A stretch of DNA of 64,000 nt from Omphiscola glabra (Eukaryota; Mollusca; Gastropoda; Lymnaeidae). The stretch covers positions 33,277,802 through 33,341,801 of the forward strand of contig OZ024802.1 of the NCBI GenBank assembly GCA_964017045.1, in the 5' to 3' direction. Numbering within the stretch: the stretch's first letter is position 1; the number at the start of each line of letters is the position of its first letter. Both the position numbers and the translations under genes were made by a program. Of the stretch, positions 11,839 through 24,631 are shown one piece after another. Below the pieces are notes generated by a model. It saw only the letters and a program-made list of their open reading frames with translations, searched no databases and was not told the DNA's origin.

Positions 11839-14800
11839 CTGAAATATATTCCATGTTGTAAATAAAATAATATTTTGATTTACAATTTTAAAGTGCAAAA
11901 TTAAAGACACTTCAAGAATCTTCTGTTCAATTTTATACAATTACGATTGCATTATGAACTTTGATTCAAAGGTGAAACTTAAACAAATATTTTCATTAGT
12001 ATTACATGACAAATATACACCAGCTTACCTCCCCTTAAAGGTAAACCAAAGTCACTTTCTACATCATTTCTATTTGTTTCATCCAGACTCTTTGTTTCAT
12101 CCAGACTCTTTGTTTCATCCAGACTCTTTGTTTCATCCAGACTCTTTGTTGCATGTGTCTGAAAATTTGAAGCATAGAATAATTAATTACTTTTAAGTCT
12201 GCTGCACAAAGTTTTAGTTTCTGATTAAAAAAATTCGATCATGCAATTGGTAGCTTAAAAGCTTGGAACAACGAGACAAAGCTTGGAACAACGAGACAAA
12301 GCATGGAACAACGAGACAAAGCTTGGAACAACGAGACAAAGCTTGGAACAACGAGACAAAGCTTGGAACAACGAGACAAAGCTTGGAACAACGAGACAAA
12401 GCTTGGAACAACGAGACAAAGCTTGGAACAACGAGACAAAGCTTGGAACAACGAGACAAAGCTTGGAACAACGAGACAAAGCTTGGAACAACGAGACAAC
12501 GCTTGGAACAACGAGACAAAGCTTGGAACAACGAGACAAAGCTTGGAACAACGAGACAAAGCTTGGAACAACGAGACAAAGCTTGGAACAACGAGACAAA
12601 GCTTGGAACAACGAGACAAAGCTTGGAACAACGAGACAAAGCTTGGAACAACGAGACAAAGCTTGGAACAACGAGACAAAGCTTGGAACACTGGGACAAA
12701 GCTTGGAACACTGAGACAAACCTTGGAACACTAGGACAAACCTTGGAACACTGGGACAAAGCTTGGAACACTGGGACAAACCTTGGAACACTTGGACAAA
12801 CCTTGGAACACTGGGACAAACCTTGGAACACTGAGACAAAGCTTGGAACAACGAGACAAAGCTTGGAACACTGAGACAAAGCATGGAACAACGAGATAAA
12901 GCTTGGAACACTGGGACAAAGCATGAAACAACGAGACAAAGCTTGGAACAACGAGACAAATCTACGAACAACGAGACAAAGCTTGGAACAACGAGACAAA
13001 GCTTGGAACACTGGGATAAAGCTTGGAACACTGGGACAAAGCTTGGAACACTGGGACAAAGCATGGAACAAAGAGACAAAGCTTGGAACAACGAGACAAA
13101 GCTTGGAACAATGAGACAAAGCTTGGAACACTGGGACAAAGCTTGGAACACTGGGACAAAGCATGGAACAACGAGACAAAGCTTGGAACAACGAGACAAA
13201 GCTTGGAACAACGAGACAAAGCTTGGAACAACGAGACAAAGCTTGGAACAACGAGACAAAGCTTGGAACAAAGAGACAAAGCTTGGAATACTGAGACAAA
13301 GCTTGGAATACTGAGACAAAGCTTGGAACAACGATACAAAGCTTGGAACAACGAGACAAAGCTTGGAACAACGATACAAAGCTTGGAACACTGGGACAAA
13401 GCTTGGAACACTGAGACAAACCTTGGAACACTGGGACAAAGCTTGGAACACTGGGACAAACCTTGGAACACTGGGACAAAGCTTGGAACACTGGGACAAA
13501 CTTTGGAACACTGGGACAAACCTTGGAACACTGGGACAAAGCATGGAACAACGAGACAAAGCTTGGAACAACGAGACAAAGCTTGGAACAACGAGACAAA
13601 GCTTGGAACAACGAGACAAAGCTTGGAACAACGAGACAAAGCTTGGAACAACGAGACAAAGCTTGGAACAACGAGACAAAGCTTGGAACAACGAGACAAA
13701 GCTTGGAACAACGAGACAAAGCTTGGAACAACGAGACAAAGCTTGGAACAACGAGACAAAGCTTGGAACAACGAGACAAAGCTTGGAACAACGAGACAAC
13801 GCTTGGAACAACGAGACAAAGCTTGGAACAACGAGACAAAGCTTGGAACAACGAGACAAAGCTTGGAACAACGAGACAAAGCTTGGAACAACGAGACAAA
13901 GCTTGGAACAACGAGACAAAGCTTGGAACAACGAGACAAAGCTTGGAACAACGAGACAAAGCTTGGAACAACGAGACAAAGCTTGGAACACTGGGACAAA
14001 GCTTGGAACACTGAGACAAACCTTGGAACACTAGGACAAACCTTGGAACACTGGGACAAAGCTTGGAACACTGGGACAAACCTTGGAACACTGGGACAAA
14101 CCTTGGAACACTGGGACAAACCTTGGAACACTGAGACAAAGCTTGGAACAACGAGACAAAGCTTGGAACACTGAGACAAAGCATGGAACAACGAGATAAA
14201 GCTTGGAACACTGGGACAAAGCATGAAACAACGAGACAAAGCTTGGAACAACGAGACAAAGCTTGGAACAACGAGACAAATCTACGAACAACGAGACAAA
14301 GCTTGGAACAACGAGACAAAGCTTGGAACACTGGGACAAAGCTTGGAACACTGGGACAAAGCTTGGAACACTGGGACAAAGCATGGAACAAAGAGACAAA
14401 GCTTGGAACAACGAGACAAAGCTTGGAACAATGAGACAAAGCTTGGAACACTGGGACAAAGCTTGGAACACTGGGACAAAGCATGGAACAACGAGACAAA
14501 GCTTGGAACAACGAGACAAAGCTTGGAACAACGAGACAAAGCTTGGAACAACGAGACAAAGCTTGGAACAACGAGACAAAGCTTGGAACAAAGAGACAAA
14601 GCTTGGAATACTGAGACAAAGCTTGGAATACTGAGACAAAGCTTGGAACAACGATACAAAGCTTGGAACAACGAGACAAAGCTTGGAACAACGATACAAA
14701 GCTTGGAACACTGGGACAAAGCTTGGAACACTGAGACAAACCTTGGAACACTGGGACAAAGCTTGGAACACTGGGACAAACCTTGGAACACTGGGACAAA

Positions 14801-17800
14801 GCTTGGAACACTGGGACAAACCTTGGAACACTGGGACAAACCTTGGAACACTGGGACAAACCTTGGAACACTGAGACAAAGCTTGGAACAACGAGACAAA
14901 GCTTGGAACACTGAGACAAAGCATGGAACAACGAGATAAAGCTTGGAACACTGGGACAAAGCATGAAACAACGAGACAAAGCTTGGAACAACGAGACAAA
15001 TCAACGAACAACGAGACAAAGCTTGGAACAGCGAGACAAAGCTTGGAACACTGGGACAAAGCATGGAACAACGAGACAAAGCTTGGAACAACGAGACAAA
15101 GCTTGGAAGAACGAGACAAAGTTTGGAACACTGGGACAAAGCTTGGAACACTGAGACAAAGCATGGAACAACGAGACAAAGCTTGGAACACTGAGACAAA
15201 GCATGGAACAACGAGACAAAGCTTGGAACACTGAGACAAAGCTTGGAACAACGAGACAAAGCTTGGAACAATGATACAAAGCTTGGAATACTGGGACAAA
15301 GCTTGGAACATTGGGACAAAGCTTGGAACATTGGGACAAAGCTTGGAACATTGGGACAAAGCTTGGATCATTGGGACAAAGCTTGGAACAATGATACAAA
15401 GCTTGGAATACTGGGACAAAGCTTGGAACACTGGGACAAAGCTTGGAACACTGGGACAAAGCTTGGAACACTGGGACAAAGCTTGGAACATTGGGACAAA
15501 GCTTGGAACACTGGGACAAAGCTTGGAACATTGGGACAAAGCTTGGAACATTGGGACAAAGCTTGGAACACTGGGACAAAGCTTGGAACATTGGGACAAA
15601 GCTTGGAACACTGGGACAAAGCTTGGAACATTGGGACAAAGCTTGGAACATTGGGACAAAGCTTGGAACACTGGGACAAAGCTTGGAACATTGGGACAAA
15701 GCTTGGAACACTGGGACATAGCTTGGAACAATGATACAAAGCTTGGAACATTGGGACAAAGCTTGGAACACTGGGACAAAGCTTGGAACACTGGGACAAA
15801 GCTTGGAACACTGGGACAAAGCTTGGAACAACGAGACAAAGCTTGGAACACTGAGACAAAGCTTGGAACATTGGGACAAAGCTTGGAACACTGGGACAAA
15901 GCTTGGAACACTGAGACAAAGCTTGGAACACTGGGACAAAGCTTGGAACACTGGGACAAAGCTTGGAACACTGAGACAAAGCATGGAACAACGAGACAAA
16001 GCTTGGAACACTGAGACAAAGCATGGAACAACGAGACAAAGCTTGGAACACTGAGACAAAGCATGGAACAACGAGACAAAGCTTGGAACACTGAGACAAA
16101 GCATGGAACAACGAGACAAAGCTTGGAACACTGAGACAAAGCATGGAACAACGAGACAAAGCTTGGAACACTGAGACAAAGCTTGGAACAACGAGACAAA
16201 GCTTGGAACAATGATACAAAGCTTGGAACATTGGGACAAAGCTTGGAATACTGGGACAAAGCTTGGAACAATGATACAAAGCTTGGAATACTGGGACAAA
16301 GCTTGGAACATTGGGACAAAGCTTGGAACATTGATACAAAGCTTGGAACATTGGGACAAAGCTTGGAATACTGGGACAAAGCTTGGAACATTGGGACAAA
16401 GCTTGGAACATTGGGACAAAGCTTGGAACATTGGGACAAAGCTTGGAACAATGATACAAAGCTTGGAATACTGGGACAAAGCTTGGAACACTGGGACAAA
16501 GCTTGGAACATTGGGACAAAGCTTGGAACACTGGGACAAAGCTTGGAACATTGGGACAAAGCTTGGAACATTGGGACAAAGCTTGGAACACTGGGACAAA
16601 GCTTGGAACATTGGGACAAAGCTTGGAACACTGGGACAAAGCTTGGAACATTGGGACAAAGCTTGGAACATTGGGACAAAGCTTGGAACACTGGGACAAA
16701 GCTTGGAACATTGGGACAAAGCTTGGAACACCGTTTCATTTTATGAATTGTGAATTGTTTTTGTTGTTCGAGTGTCGAGGCTTGGGAACTTGTTCATGGT
16801 TTTTTGTGTGTATTGGATGATACAAGTTGTTATAAAGATTTAGTTGTAATTTAGCTTAAGGTACCAGTAAGTCGTATTTAGTAGTTGGGTTTCTCATCTT
16901 GATTTAATAAAATATATGTAATTAGTTATGGATTTCTAGACACCATTACATTTGAAGAACTTAGTTTTAATATATTTCAAAAGTCAAACTGTCCTATTGG
17001 AGTTCCAAAGATATATGACAGAGAACTTACCGGTATTTTATATGAACACTGTCCAGCCTTCTTTATATGTCTTTGGCCAGCCAAATGTTGACTCTTGAGC
17101 TGCTCAGATGTGAGATCAATATGACAAACATTACATCTGCCCTTGCCATTTTCAAAATACCATGGATCATCATTGTTCTTATGGCTTAGATGTTCCAAAG
17201 TGCTTCTCATATTAGTTACTGTGTTACTTGCTTTTGTTGGCCCACCATCAATTGCAAGATCTCCTTCTGAAATATAAAAAAAAATTGTTTAACATAAAAT
17301 AATTCATAAAACCCAGTAAGGAATGCTTCTAGAGAAATCACAATAATTAAAATAGACCATTTCAAGATTTTTTTTGGAACTTTCTGAAATTAAAAAATTT
17401 CTTAAACACAAATTTCAATTTGTTTCATTTTCTCCCCCTAGCATATTACATAGCCTAACCCAAACACATTTTGTGCAATACTTTATGACAAGGACATTGA
17501 TGGGATACCTGCTTTTGAGACTAATATTATCTATGTTGGATGCTCATAATTTAGATACCGGTATATATACATTTTTGCTCTATTGAAATGAGTTTCTAAT
17601 TTTGAAGAATCTCAATCACTCCCAAAATATGTAGAATATAATGTATAATATCTGAATGCATGAAATATTTCAAGTGATTGCGTCATCTGGTCCTACCCCC
17701 AATCTTTCCCAATAAAAGAAAGAAAACATGATTTCAAACTTCTTTTGATGAAGTTTTTTTCCTTATTTTGTTTTTCTTTTTGTTAAGTATTTCCATGAGA

Positions 17801-20800
17801 GACCATTGCCAAATAAAACAATACAAGCATGGTATGAAACCCTTGAGAATGAAGAGGTCGGAGAACACTCAAAACACCTGGCGAAAAGTGGACAACAAGG
17901 ATGTAGTCAAGATCCGAAAAAGTTGGAAAGAGTCAGAGAAGATAGCAAAAGATGGACCCGGTTGGAAAGAAATTGTTAATGGGCTATACCTGGGACCTAA
18001 CAATACAGAGATGGTTTTGTGGAACACCTGGGACCTAACAATAGAGAGAATGATCTGTGGAAGACCTAGGACCTAACAATACAGAGGTGGTTCTGTGACC
18101 TGGGATCTAACAATAGAGAGAATGATCTGAGGAATACCTAGGACCTAAAAATAGAGAGAATGATCTGTGAAATACCTAGGACCTAACAATAGAGAGAATG
18201 ATCTGTGAAATACCTAGGACCTAAAAATAGAGAGAATGATCTGTGAAATACCTGGGACCTAACAATAGAGAGAATGATCTGTGAAATACCTGGGACCTAA
18301 CAATAGAGAGAATGATCTGTGGAATACCTGGGACCTAACAATAGAGAGAAAAACTGGAATACCTAGGACCTAACAATAGAGAGAATAACAGTGGAATACC
18401 TGGGACTTAACAATAGAGAGAAAAACTGAGGAGTACCTAGGACCTAACAATAGAGATAAAAACTGTGGCATAAAAACCTGACCCTGCAGACAGCTCCCTC
18501 ACCTGTAAAGAGACGCATATTTCTTTGACCTTTGCCTTACATACAGTAACCAGTTGGCATACAAGAATGAATTAACTAAATAGTACCACATATTCACTTA
18601 ACTGGCTGTTAATTCATATAGTCCATTCACTCCATTAACATAGTCCATTTCCTCCACTAATATAGTCTATTCCCTCCACTAACATAGTCCATTCCTCCAC
18701 TAACATAGTCCATTCTCTCAGCTAACATAGTCTATTCCCTCCACTAACATAGTCCATTCCCTCTACTAACATAGTTCATTCCTTCCACTAACATAGTCCA
18801 TTCCCTCCACTAACATAGTCCATTTCCTCCACTAACATAGTCCATTCCCTCCACTAACATAGTCCATTCTCTCAGCTAACATAGTCCATTCTCTCAGCTA
18901 ACATAGTCCATTCTCTCAGCTAACATAGTCCATTCCCTCCACTAACATAGTCCATTCCCTCCACTAACATAGTCCATTCCCTCCACTAACATAGTCCATT
19001 CCCTCCACTAACATAGTCCATTCTCTCAGCTAACATAGTCCATTCCCTCCACTAACATAGTCCATTCCCTCCACAGTTCTGTTTATATGCATTTGTTTCA
19101 TCTAATTATGTTCATTAGTTTGGAAAAATCATTTTAAATAAGTAGGGCACCAGATGTACATGATTTTTATAAGTGCATCCTTTGACACCAGTGAACTTCC
19201 TTTGACACCAGTGAACTTCCTTTGACATTAGTGAACTTCCTTTGACATTAGTGAACTTCTTTTGGCTTTAGTGAACTTCCTTTGACACCAGTGAACTTCC
19301 TTTGACATTAGTGAACTTCCTTTGACATTAGTGAACTTCCTTTGACATTAGTAAACTTCCTTTGACATTAGTGAACTTCCTTTGACACCAGTGAACTTCC
19401 TTTGACACCAGTAAACTTCCTTTGACACCAGTAAACTTTCTTTGACATTAGTGAACTTCCTTTGACATTAGTGAACTTCCTTTGACATTAGTGAAATTCC
19501 TTTGACACCAGTAAACTTCCTTTGACACCAGTGAACTTCCTTTCACATTAGTGAACTTCCTTTGACATTTGTGAACTTTCTTTGACACCAGTGAACTTCC
19601 TTTGACACCAGTGAACTTCCTTTGACCTTAGTGAACTTCCTTTGACCTTAGTGAACTTCCTTTGACATTAGTGAAATTCCTTTGACACCAGTAAACTTCC
19701 TTTGACACCATTGAACTTCCTTTCACATTAGTGAACTTCCTTTGACATTTGTGAACTTCCTTTTGACACCAGTGAACTTCCTTTGACCTTAGTGAACTTC
19801 CTTTGACACCAGTGAACTTGCTTTGAAACCAGTGAACTTCTTTTGACACCAGTAAACTTCCTTTGACACCAGTAAACTTCCTTTGACATTAGTGAACTTC
19901 CTTTGACACCAGTGAACTTCCTTTGACACCAGTGAACTTCCTTTGACACCAGTGAACTTCCTTTGACACCAGTAAACTTCCTTTGACATTAGTGAACTTC
20001 CTTTGACATTAGTGAACTTCCTTTGACACCAGTGAACTTCCTTTGACACCATTGAACTTCCTTTGACATTAGTGAACTTCCTTTGACACCAATGAACTTC
20101 TTTTGACACCAGTAAACTTCCTTTGACATTAGTGAACTTCCTTTGACATTAGTGAACTTCCTTTGACACCAGTGAACTTCCTTTGACATTAGTGAACTTC
20201 CTTTGACACCAGTTAACTTCCATTGACATTAGTGAACTTCATTTGACATAGTAAACTTCTTTTGACACCAGTAAACTTCCTTTGACACCAGTGAACTTGC
20301 TTCAATCAAAACTAGGATCAGTTACATATCCACATTCAGAACAAGTGTATCCCATAACTGATATATGAATTCTCCTTTTTTATCCACAAAGCCTTTGGTT
20401 ATCCAGATAATCTTTCTGTTGGTGAAGTTGTTTATGATGTGGTATCCCCTGTTAGTTTTTCCTCTGTCATGAGCAGCAGAGTTCTCCAAACAATTCTTAG
20501 AGTCAACTAAGTCTTAACAGATTACTAGCATTCAATTGTTAAAATAGAAATATTAGCTAGATTCATTGGAACTTACCATCATTTTGAATATCAAAGACAT
20601 TGTGTTCAGGGGTCTGAAAAATGTGAAGCATAGAGAAATTAATTTAATTGGATGGAGTTTCTGTGTTCTTTTTATCTGCATGAAAATTGTAGTGAAACAA
20701 TCTTTTAGTTGTAGTTTTTAAAAAATGGCAACTCAAATTCAAGCACAAAAAGTAAATATTATTTCATGCTAACTCAACTGACAGGCAGCAGTTTTTTACC

Positions 20801-22569
20801 AAAATGACCAATATGAATTTTCAAATCATTTTTTTAAAATGCCGATAAAATGCTTGAATATATGTTTTATAATAATCTGTTTTATGTTATGCTTACCCTT
20901 ATATTTCTTTTACTTTGGTTCCATTTGTCATCAAATTCATCTTCAGGAGGAAAAAATAGATTACATTATTTCATAAAATCATGTTTTAATAACTGTGTTT
21001 GGAAATCAAGGGACATAATAACAAATGGAAATAATTTTATTCTTTGTAGAAAACTTTTGGAAAAAAAAACATAGATCTATATATAATTACTTCACGAATC
21101 AAAACTTTATTTTAATAAAATATATAATAATGACTTACTTTTCAATTTTTGAAATACTTCAACTAGGTCGTTCTGTTTCAGACTTGGATCTCCAACAACT
21201 TTTAGCATGCATTCGAACCAGCCCTTGTATTTTGTCATGACATTCAGAATATCCATATTGTTTTCTTGACTAATTTGTTTGTCCAGATTAAGGCGGATGC
21301 GCTCCTAGGACAGAGTACAAAAACAAGAAATAAAATAATCAGATTGAGATTGTCAGGATTGGAATATTAAAATACTCTTTCTTTAAGGCCACAGTTGTCA
21401 ACCACATACTTTATAATGTATAACACATTCAGAAGTACATTATAATGTATAACATATTCAGAACAACTATTTAAATGTGTGCTAGCTCATTAACATGTAT
21501 TTTAACATTTTTTGAACAGTGTAATAATTAATATTTTTAGGCCATTCATTTAAATCTATGACACACATTTGCTCTTGGTCAATTCAATTATTTCATTATA
21601 ATGTGAAACTTTATGATTTTCACAGCAGACAAATCAATATTATCACATGACTCAGAGATCATAACAGAAAATTTCATTGTTACAGGTAAATCATAGATGA
21701 AAATACTTTTTGAATTTAGGACCAATATTCAATATCTAAAATAATTTTAAATAAAGGTGTAGCATAAAACGTTCAAATATTTCTAAACATCTTAAGAATC
21801 ATAATTTTATGTTTATCAGCATCATGCTGCCTTGACATTATTTTTTTATTGACTCCTCTGTGAGCGACTCTTGGCTGCACTTTTTTGCAGTAGAATCTAG
21901 ACTAATTAATTTCTTTGGGTTTGCATTTGGCTCTTTTATATGTATGTTTTTTGTTTTGTGCATCCTCTGCCTGTTTGATAAGCATTGTCACTACTGTTTT
22001 TTTAGCCAGATTGGACATCAAGTGATGCTCTCTCATAAAGTAAATTGCTACTAGGGAAAACAATGGGAAAATAATGGGGGGGGGGGGCAGACATCCATTT
22101 CTATATCTGACACTGTCAAGGATTATATTTTACATGTTCCTTTTAACACTTTCCTTGTGCTGAATGGCCAAAATATTCAATGTGCATTGTACCCTCAGCC
22201 CCGAAGACTTAAGAGGTCCCAGTCTCTTAATATTATGATGTTCCATAGGTATGCATGGAAAAGTGACTTCTATATTGCCACGGCTTTAAGTTTAACCTTT
22301 CATGTTTTTTATTATAACAGAGGTAAATAAACAAGATCATGTGATCAAATAATTTTTCAAAATTAATTTTTTACATTGAAGTGTAGAGAAATTTTGAACC
22401 TCCCAACATATAAAATACTTACTATGTCAGAATTAGTAAGAACATTGTGATCATGCTTGTGAATCAAAATGTAAAAATTTCCTGGAACAATTCTTTTAAT
22501 GAAAATTTCTTGGATTGCTGCCCTCAGACCAGTGTCATAATCAACTGAAAGTCTAGCATCCGACATCAT
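11087..22569 (-). CDS. Gene B: CARD plus four JAZ/U1-type zinc fingers (7 coding exons)
   Basis: Second paralogue. Coding exons are 22423-22569, 21139-21304, 20897-20940, 20577-20613, 17031-17266, 12029-12158 and 11087-11838. Phases match gene A intron by intron and the total is 1512 nt (503 residues plus stop). The CARD-like region covers about residues 1-105, with IKRIVPGNF, NVLTNSDI and KYKGWFECMLKVVGD. Fingers: one in exon 5 (CNVC...H-LAGQR-H) and three in exon 7. Compared with gene A, exon 4 is shortened to 37 nt and exon 6 is enlarged by 54 nt through 18-bp repeats. Introns are much longer because of tandem arrays: intron 4 (3.3 kb) carries 20-, 22- and 38-bp arrays and intron 5 (4.9 kb) carries the 20-bp satellite. 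No disabling change is seen, so it is probably functional. Function is inferred as for gene A. Confidence 0.85.
12029..12158 (-). CDS. Gene B exon 6: linker exon with four in-frame 18-bp repeats
   Basis: 130 nt; after THA the motif TKSLDE occurs four times in a row, then TNRNDVESDFGLPLRG. The gene A counterpart is 76 nt; the 54-nt excess is exactly three extra 18-bp units, so frame is kept. TTTTCAG acceptor and GTAAGC donor. Confidence 0.8.
12255..16731. repeat. 20-bp satellite array with higher-order structure, in gene B intron 5
   Basis: About 224 head-to-tail copies of a 20-bp unit (aagcttggaacaacgagaca), virtually without indels. Main variants change the middle to actggg, attggg or actgag, and aagctt to aagcat or aacctt. 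Rare variants recur in the same order about 1300-1320 bp apart (tctacgaac at 12961 and 14281; gagacaac at 12500 and 13800; the aagagac/gaatactgag cluster at 13261 and 14581), so a block of some 65 units was duplicated. Most units contain a HindIII site. The unit lacks stop codons in most frames, which creates spurious frames up to 925 codons. Confidence 0.97.
17031..17266 (-). CDS. Gene B exon 5: zinc finger 1
   Basis: 236 nt from ATATTTCAG to CCG|GTAAGT. Lead-in NDDPWYFENGKGRC, finger CNVC-x12-H-LAGQR-H-IKKAGQ. Phase fits exon 4 upstream and exon 6 downstream across the satellite-filled intron. Confidence 0.8.
18015..18475. repeat. 38-bp minisatellite in gene B intron 4
   Basis: About 11 degenerate copies of a unit with acctaggacctaacaataga and gagaatgatctgtg. 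Confidence 0.85.
18620..19078. repeat. 22-bp minisatellite in gene B intron 4
   Basis: About 20 copies of actaacatagtccattccct plus cc, with a second variant containing tctcag. Confidence 0.9.
19178..20302. repeat. 20-bp minisatellite in gene B intron 4
   Basis: About 56 copies of cctttgacaccagtgaactt, alternating irregularly with a cattag variant. Unrelated in sequence to the other 20-bp arrays. Confidence 0.95.
20577..20613 (-). CDS. Gene B exon 4: shortened linker
   Basis: 37 nt, TPEHNVFDIQND, TTTTTCAG acceptor and GTAAGT donor. The gene A equivalent is 76 nt; the 39-nt difference (13 codons) keeps frame. Confidence 0.7.
20897..20940 (-). CDS. Gene B exon 3: short linker
   Basis: 44 nt, NEFDDKWNQSKRNIR, TGAAG acceptor and GTAAGC donor; same size and phase as in genes A and C. 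Confidence 0.75.
21139..21304 (-). CDS. Gene B exon 2: second half of CARD
   Basis: 166 nt, CTAG acceptor, GTAAGT donor. Contains ERIRLNLDKQISQENNMDIL and YKGWFECMLKVVGDPSLKQ, aligned without gaps to gene A exon 2. Confidence 0.85.
22423..22569 (-). CDS. Gene B exon 1: first half of CARD
   Basis: 147 nt starting MMSDARLSVDYDTGL; the first of two adjacent ATGs makes the exon equal in length to gene A exon 1. Ends NVLTNSDI before GTAAGT. A polypyrimidine-ACAG acceptor at 22627-22628 lies about 57 nt upstream, so a separate 5'UTR exon is likely. Confidence 0.85.
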
Positions 22570-22767
22570 GTGGCCTTTATCTTCTTAACTTTAAGATTTT
22601 TTTTCAAGTTTATGATTATTTTTAAACTGTAAAAAAAAGAAATTTGTTTTTGAAATTTTAATGCATAATACATATTTTCAGGTAGGCCTACCTACACATA
22701 AAAAAATATTTTAAAATAATTCATATTGATAAAACATTGTTTGCCCATGATTATGTTATAGTTCCTC

Positions 22768-22963
22768 AGAGGCGTAGTGGAGGGGGGCAAGGGGGGTACA
22801 GATGTACCCGGGCGCCAGCTAGTTAGGGTTGCCAAAATGTGCTTTGGTATTATTTTATTGATGAAAATAATGGGTTTAAGAGTTGAAAAAAGGAAAAGAG
22901 GGCGTTTTAAAATGAATCTTGTCCCCCGGGCGCCAAACACTCTAGCTACACCTCTGAAGTTAC
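22768..22963. mobile_element. Short hAT-like non-autonomous element
   Basis: Starts cagaggcgtagtggaggg and ends ctagctacacctctg, near-inverted termini of the CAGTGGCGTAGCTA class. Flanking octamers tagttcct and aagttact agree at 6 of 8 positions, as expected for an aged 8-bp target duplication. The interior is only about 200 bp. Confidence 0.6.
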
Positions 22964-22979
22964 TTAAAGTTATGAATGT

Positions 22980-24290
22980 AGTGTCAGTGTCATACTATTT
23001 AGATTTACAGGGTTCATAAATCTTGTTATAATAAGGACATTAACCTTTCTTTTTACATTTTCACCTTTAAGTCCAACACCTTATTTGTTTTATGCTTATG
23101 GATTAAATAGATTAAAAAATTTAAATAGTCATAATATTTACTCAGCATTTTACAAAATACCTATACATTATAATTATGTAAATGAAATTATCATAACTTA
23201 GAAACCTTTAAATATATAATATAAAAATAAAAGTAAAATATAACTTTTTATTCAAAAGAAACATTTCTAAAATTGATTATTTAATCAATCTTATGTGATT
23301 TTGTAATTTTGACTGAAATTTAGACTAACAAGATCAATCAGATTCAAATCATTGTCAGTACTCTCAGAATCATGAGAAAGTTTCTGATAACTTGTTAAAA
23401 ATGAAAAAGTTATGCATGCTGTTAATGTCAACATTAGTCATTATTATATTTTAAGAGTCTATTATATAGCCTATTATCTTATAACTTACTTATATTATAA
23501 TCTTTTATTATACCGTAACAGTATACCTCTTCGGCCTGCCTCGACTTTAATTTTATATATTTAAATATATTTTATTAAATTATGATCGCGTATTTAAAGG
23601 ATGAAATAATTCATTAATTTTATTTTCATCACCTGCTTGATTTAAAGTAAGGTTTTTTTTATCTGTTCTTATTTTTAAAAATCTCTTTGCTATGTCTATT
23701 ACAATGAAGAAAATATCACTTTCAGTTTTTCGAAACGGGAATAGTTAGTAAGTTATTTTAGGAAAACGTATGCATTTTTTTTTTTTCATTGCAAGGGAAA
23801 ACACTGGGATTTTTTTCTTTACATTTATCCCTAGATTGGTTGCCTTCCTTGACTTTTTGTAATTAGGAAAGACGGATTTTTTAAATTTGTGAATGTTTCT
23901 TTCAGGCATTTCTCCCCTTCCCCCGAGGAAGTCAAGAGGGCCCCCTCCCTCACTTTTGAGAAAAATGTGTCCAACCAGAAAGCGAAAATATAATTTAACT
24001 AAAAACTTTTTGCATGAACACACAAAATAGTGCGGTCATTCAAAAATGTGCTCGTGTGAACTGTGCCTGGGCATTAGTCTAGTGTAATAAATGAAATATG
24101 ATACGCTCTATAATAATTATATATATATTTATATGATGATCCAAACATTTACTACGAATAATATAGATACAGCACTTAATTCTAAATACCGTTTTTTATC
24201 TTCTTCAAAGCGTAGATCGATTGTGGTTTAGCAGCACAACTAATTTATGTTCACAAATATTGGTACTTTTATTTATTTAATTTTTGTTTA
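22980..24290. other. AT-rich spacer between genes
   Basis: No exon-like frame, repeat array or transposon signature recognised. Confidence 0.5.
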
Positions 24291-24293
24291 AAG

Positions 24294-24474
24294 CAGCGGT
24301 TCTGAACCTGTGGGTCGCGACCCCTGTGGGGATTGAACAACCCTTACACAGGGGTCGTCTAAGACCATAGGAAAACACATGAAGTAGCAACGAATAAAAC
24401 TTTATGATTGGGGTTAGCAAAACATGAGAAACTGTATTAAAGGGTCGCGGCGTTAGGAAAGTTGAGAACCACTG
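24294..24474 (+). mobile_element. SPIN-type hAT element, non-autonomous
   Basis: Begins cagcggttctgaacctgtgg, continues with gtcgcgacccctgtgggg and ggtcgtctaagaccatagga, and ends ggaaagttgagaaccactg. Termini and internal order match the SPIN (Space Invaders) family known from tetrapods, a triatomine bug and a pond snail. Flanks gtttaaag and gtttatac look like a diverged 8-bp target duplication. At 181 bp it is somewhat shorter than the usual non-autonomous SPIN I recall. Confidence 0.75.
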
Positions 24475-24631
24475 GTTTATACAGTAATGCTTCTCTCCAG
24501 TAGTAGTGCCCCCCCCCCCCCCCCCCAACGAGCTCGTCAACTTCCCCCACCCACAGAGAAAAAAATTCAGTTTTAAATCTAATAAAATGAAAGAAATTGT
24601 AGAGCCAATGAATAATTTATATGCTCTAGGC

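Noticed and set aside
12214..16753. Very long open frames (up to 925 and 902 codons on the minus strand, 383 on the plus) with Cys/Leu/Val/Phe-rich or EQRDKAWNNETKLG-type repeats
   Set aside because: They are frames through a 20-bp satellite whose unit has no stop codon. Every frame gives a 20-residue period, and the array lies inside an intron of gene B bounded by good splice sites.
17768..18076. 102-codon plus-strand frame with basic composition
   Set aside because: It runs into the 38-bp minisatellite, lies in gene B intron 4 on the opposite strand, and shows no recognisable domain.
19178..20302. CRISPR-like regularly spaced short repeats
   Set aside because: Repeats are directly adjacent, with no unique spacers, no leader and no cas genes, in a eukaryotic intron. 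The same applies to the other arrays.
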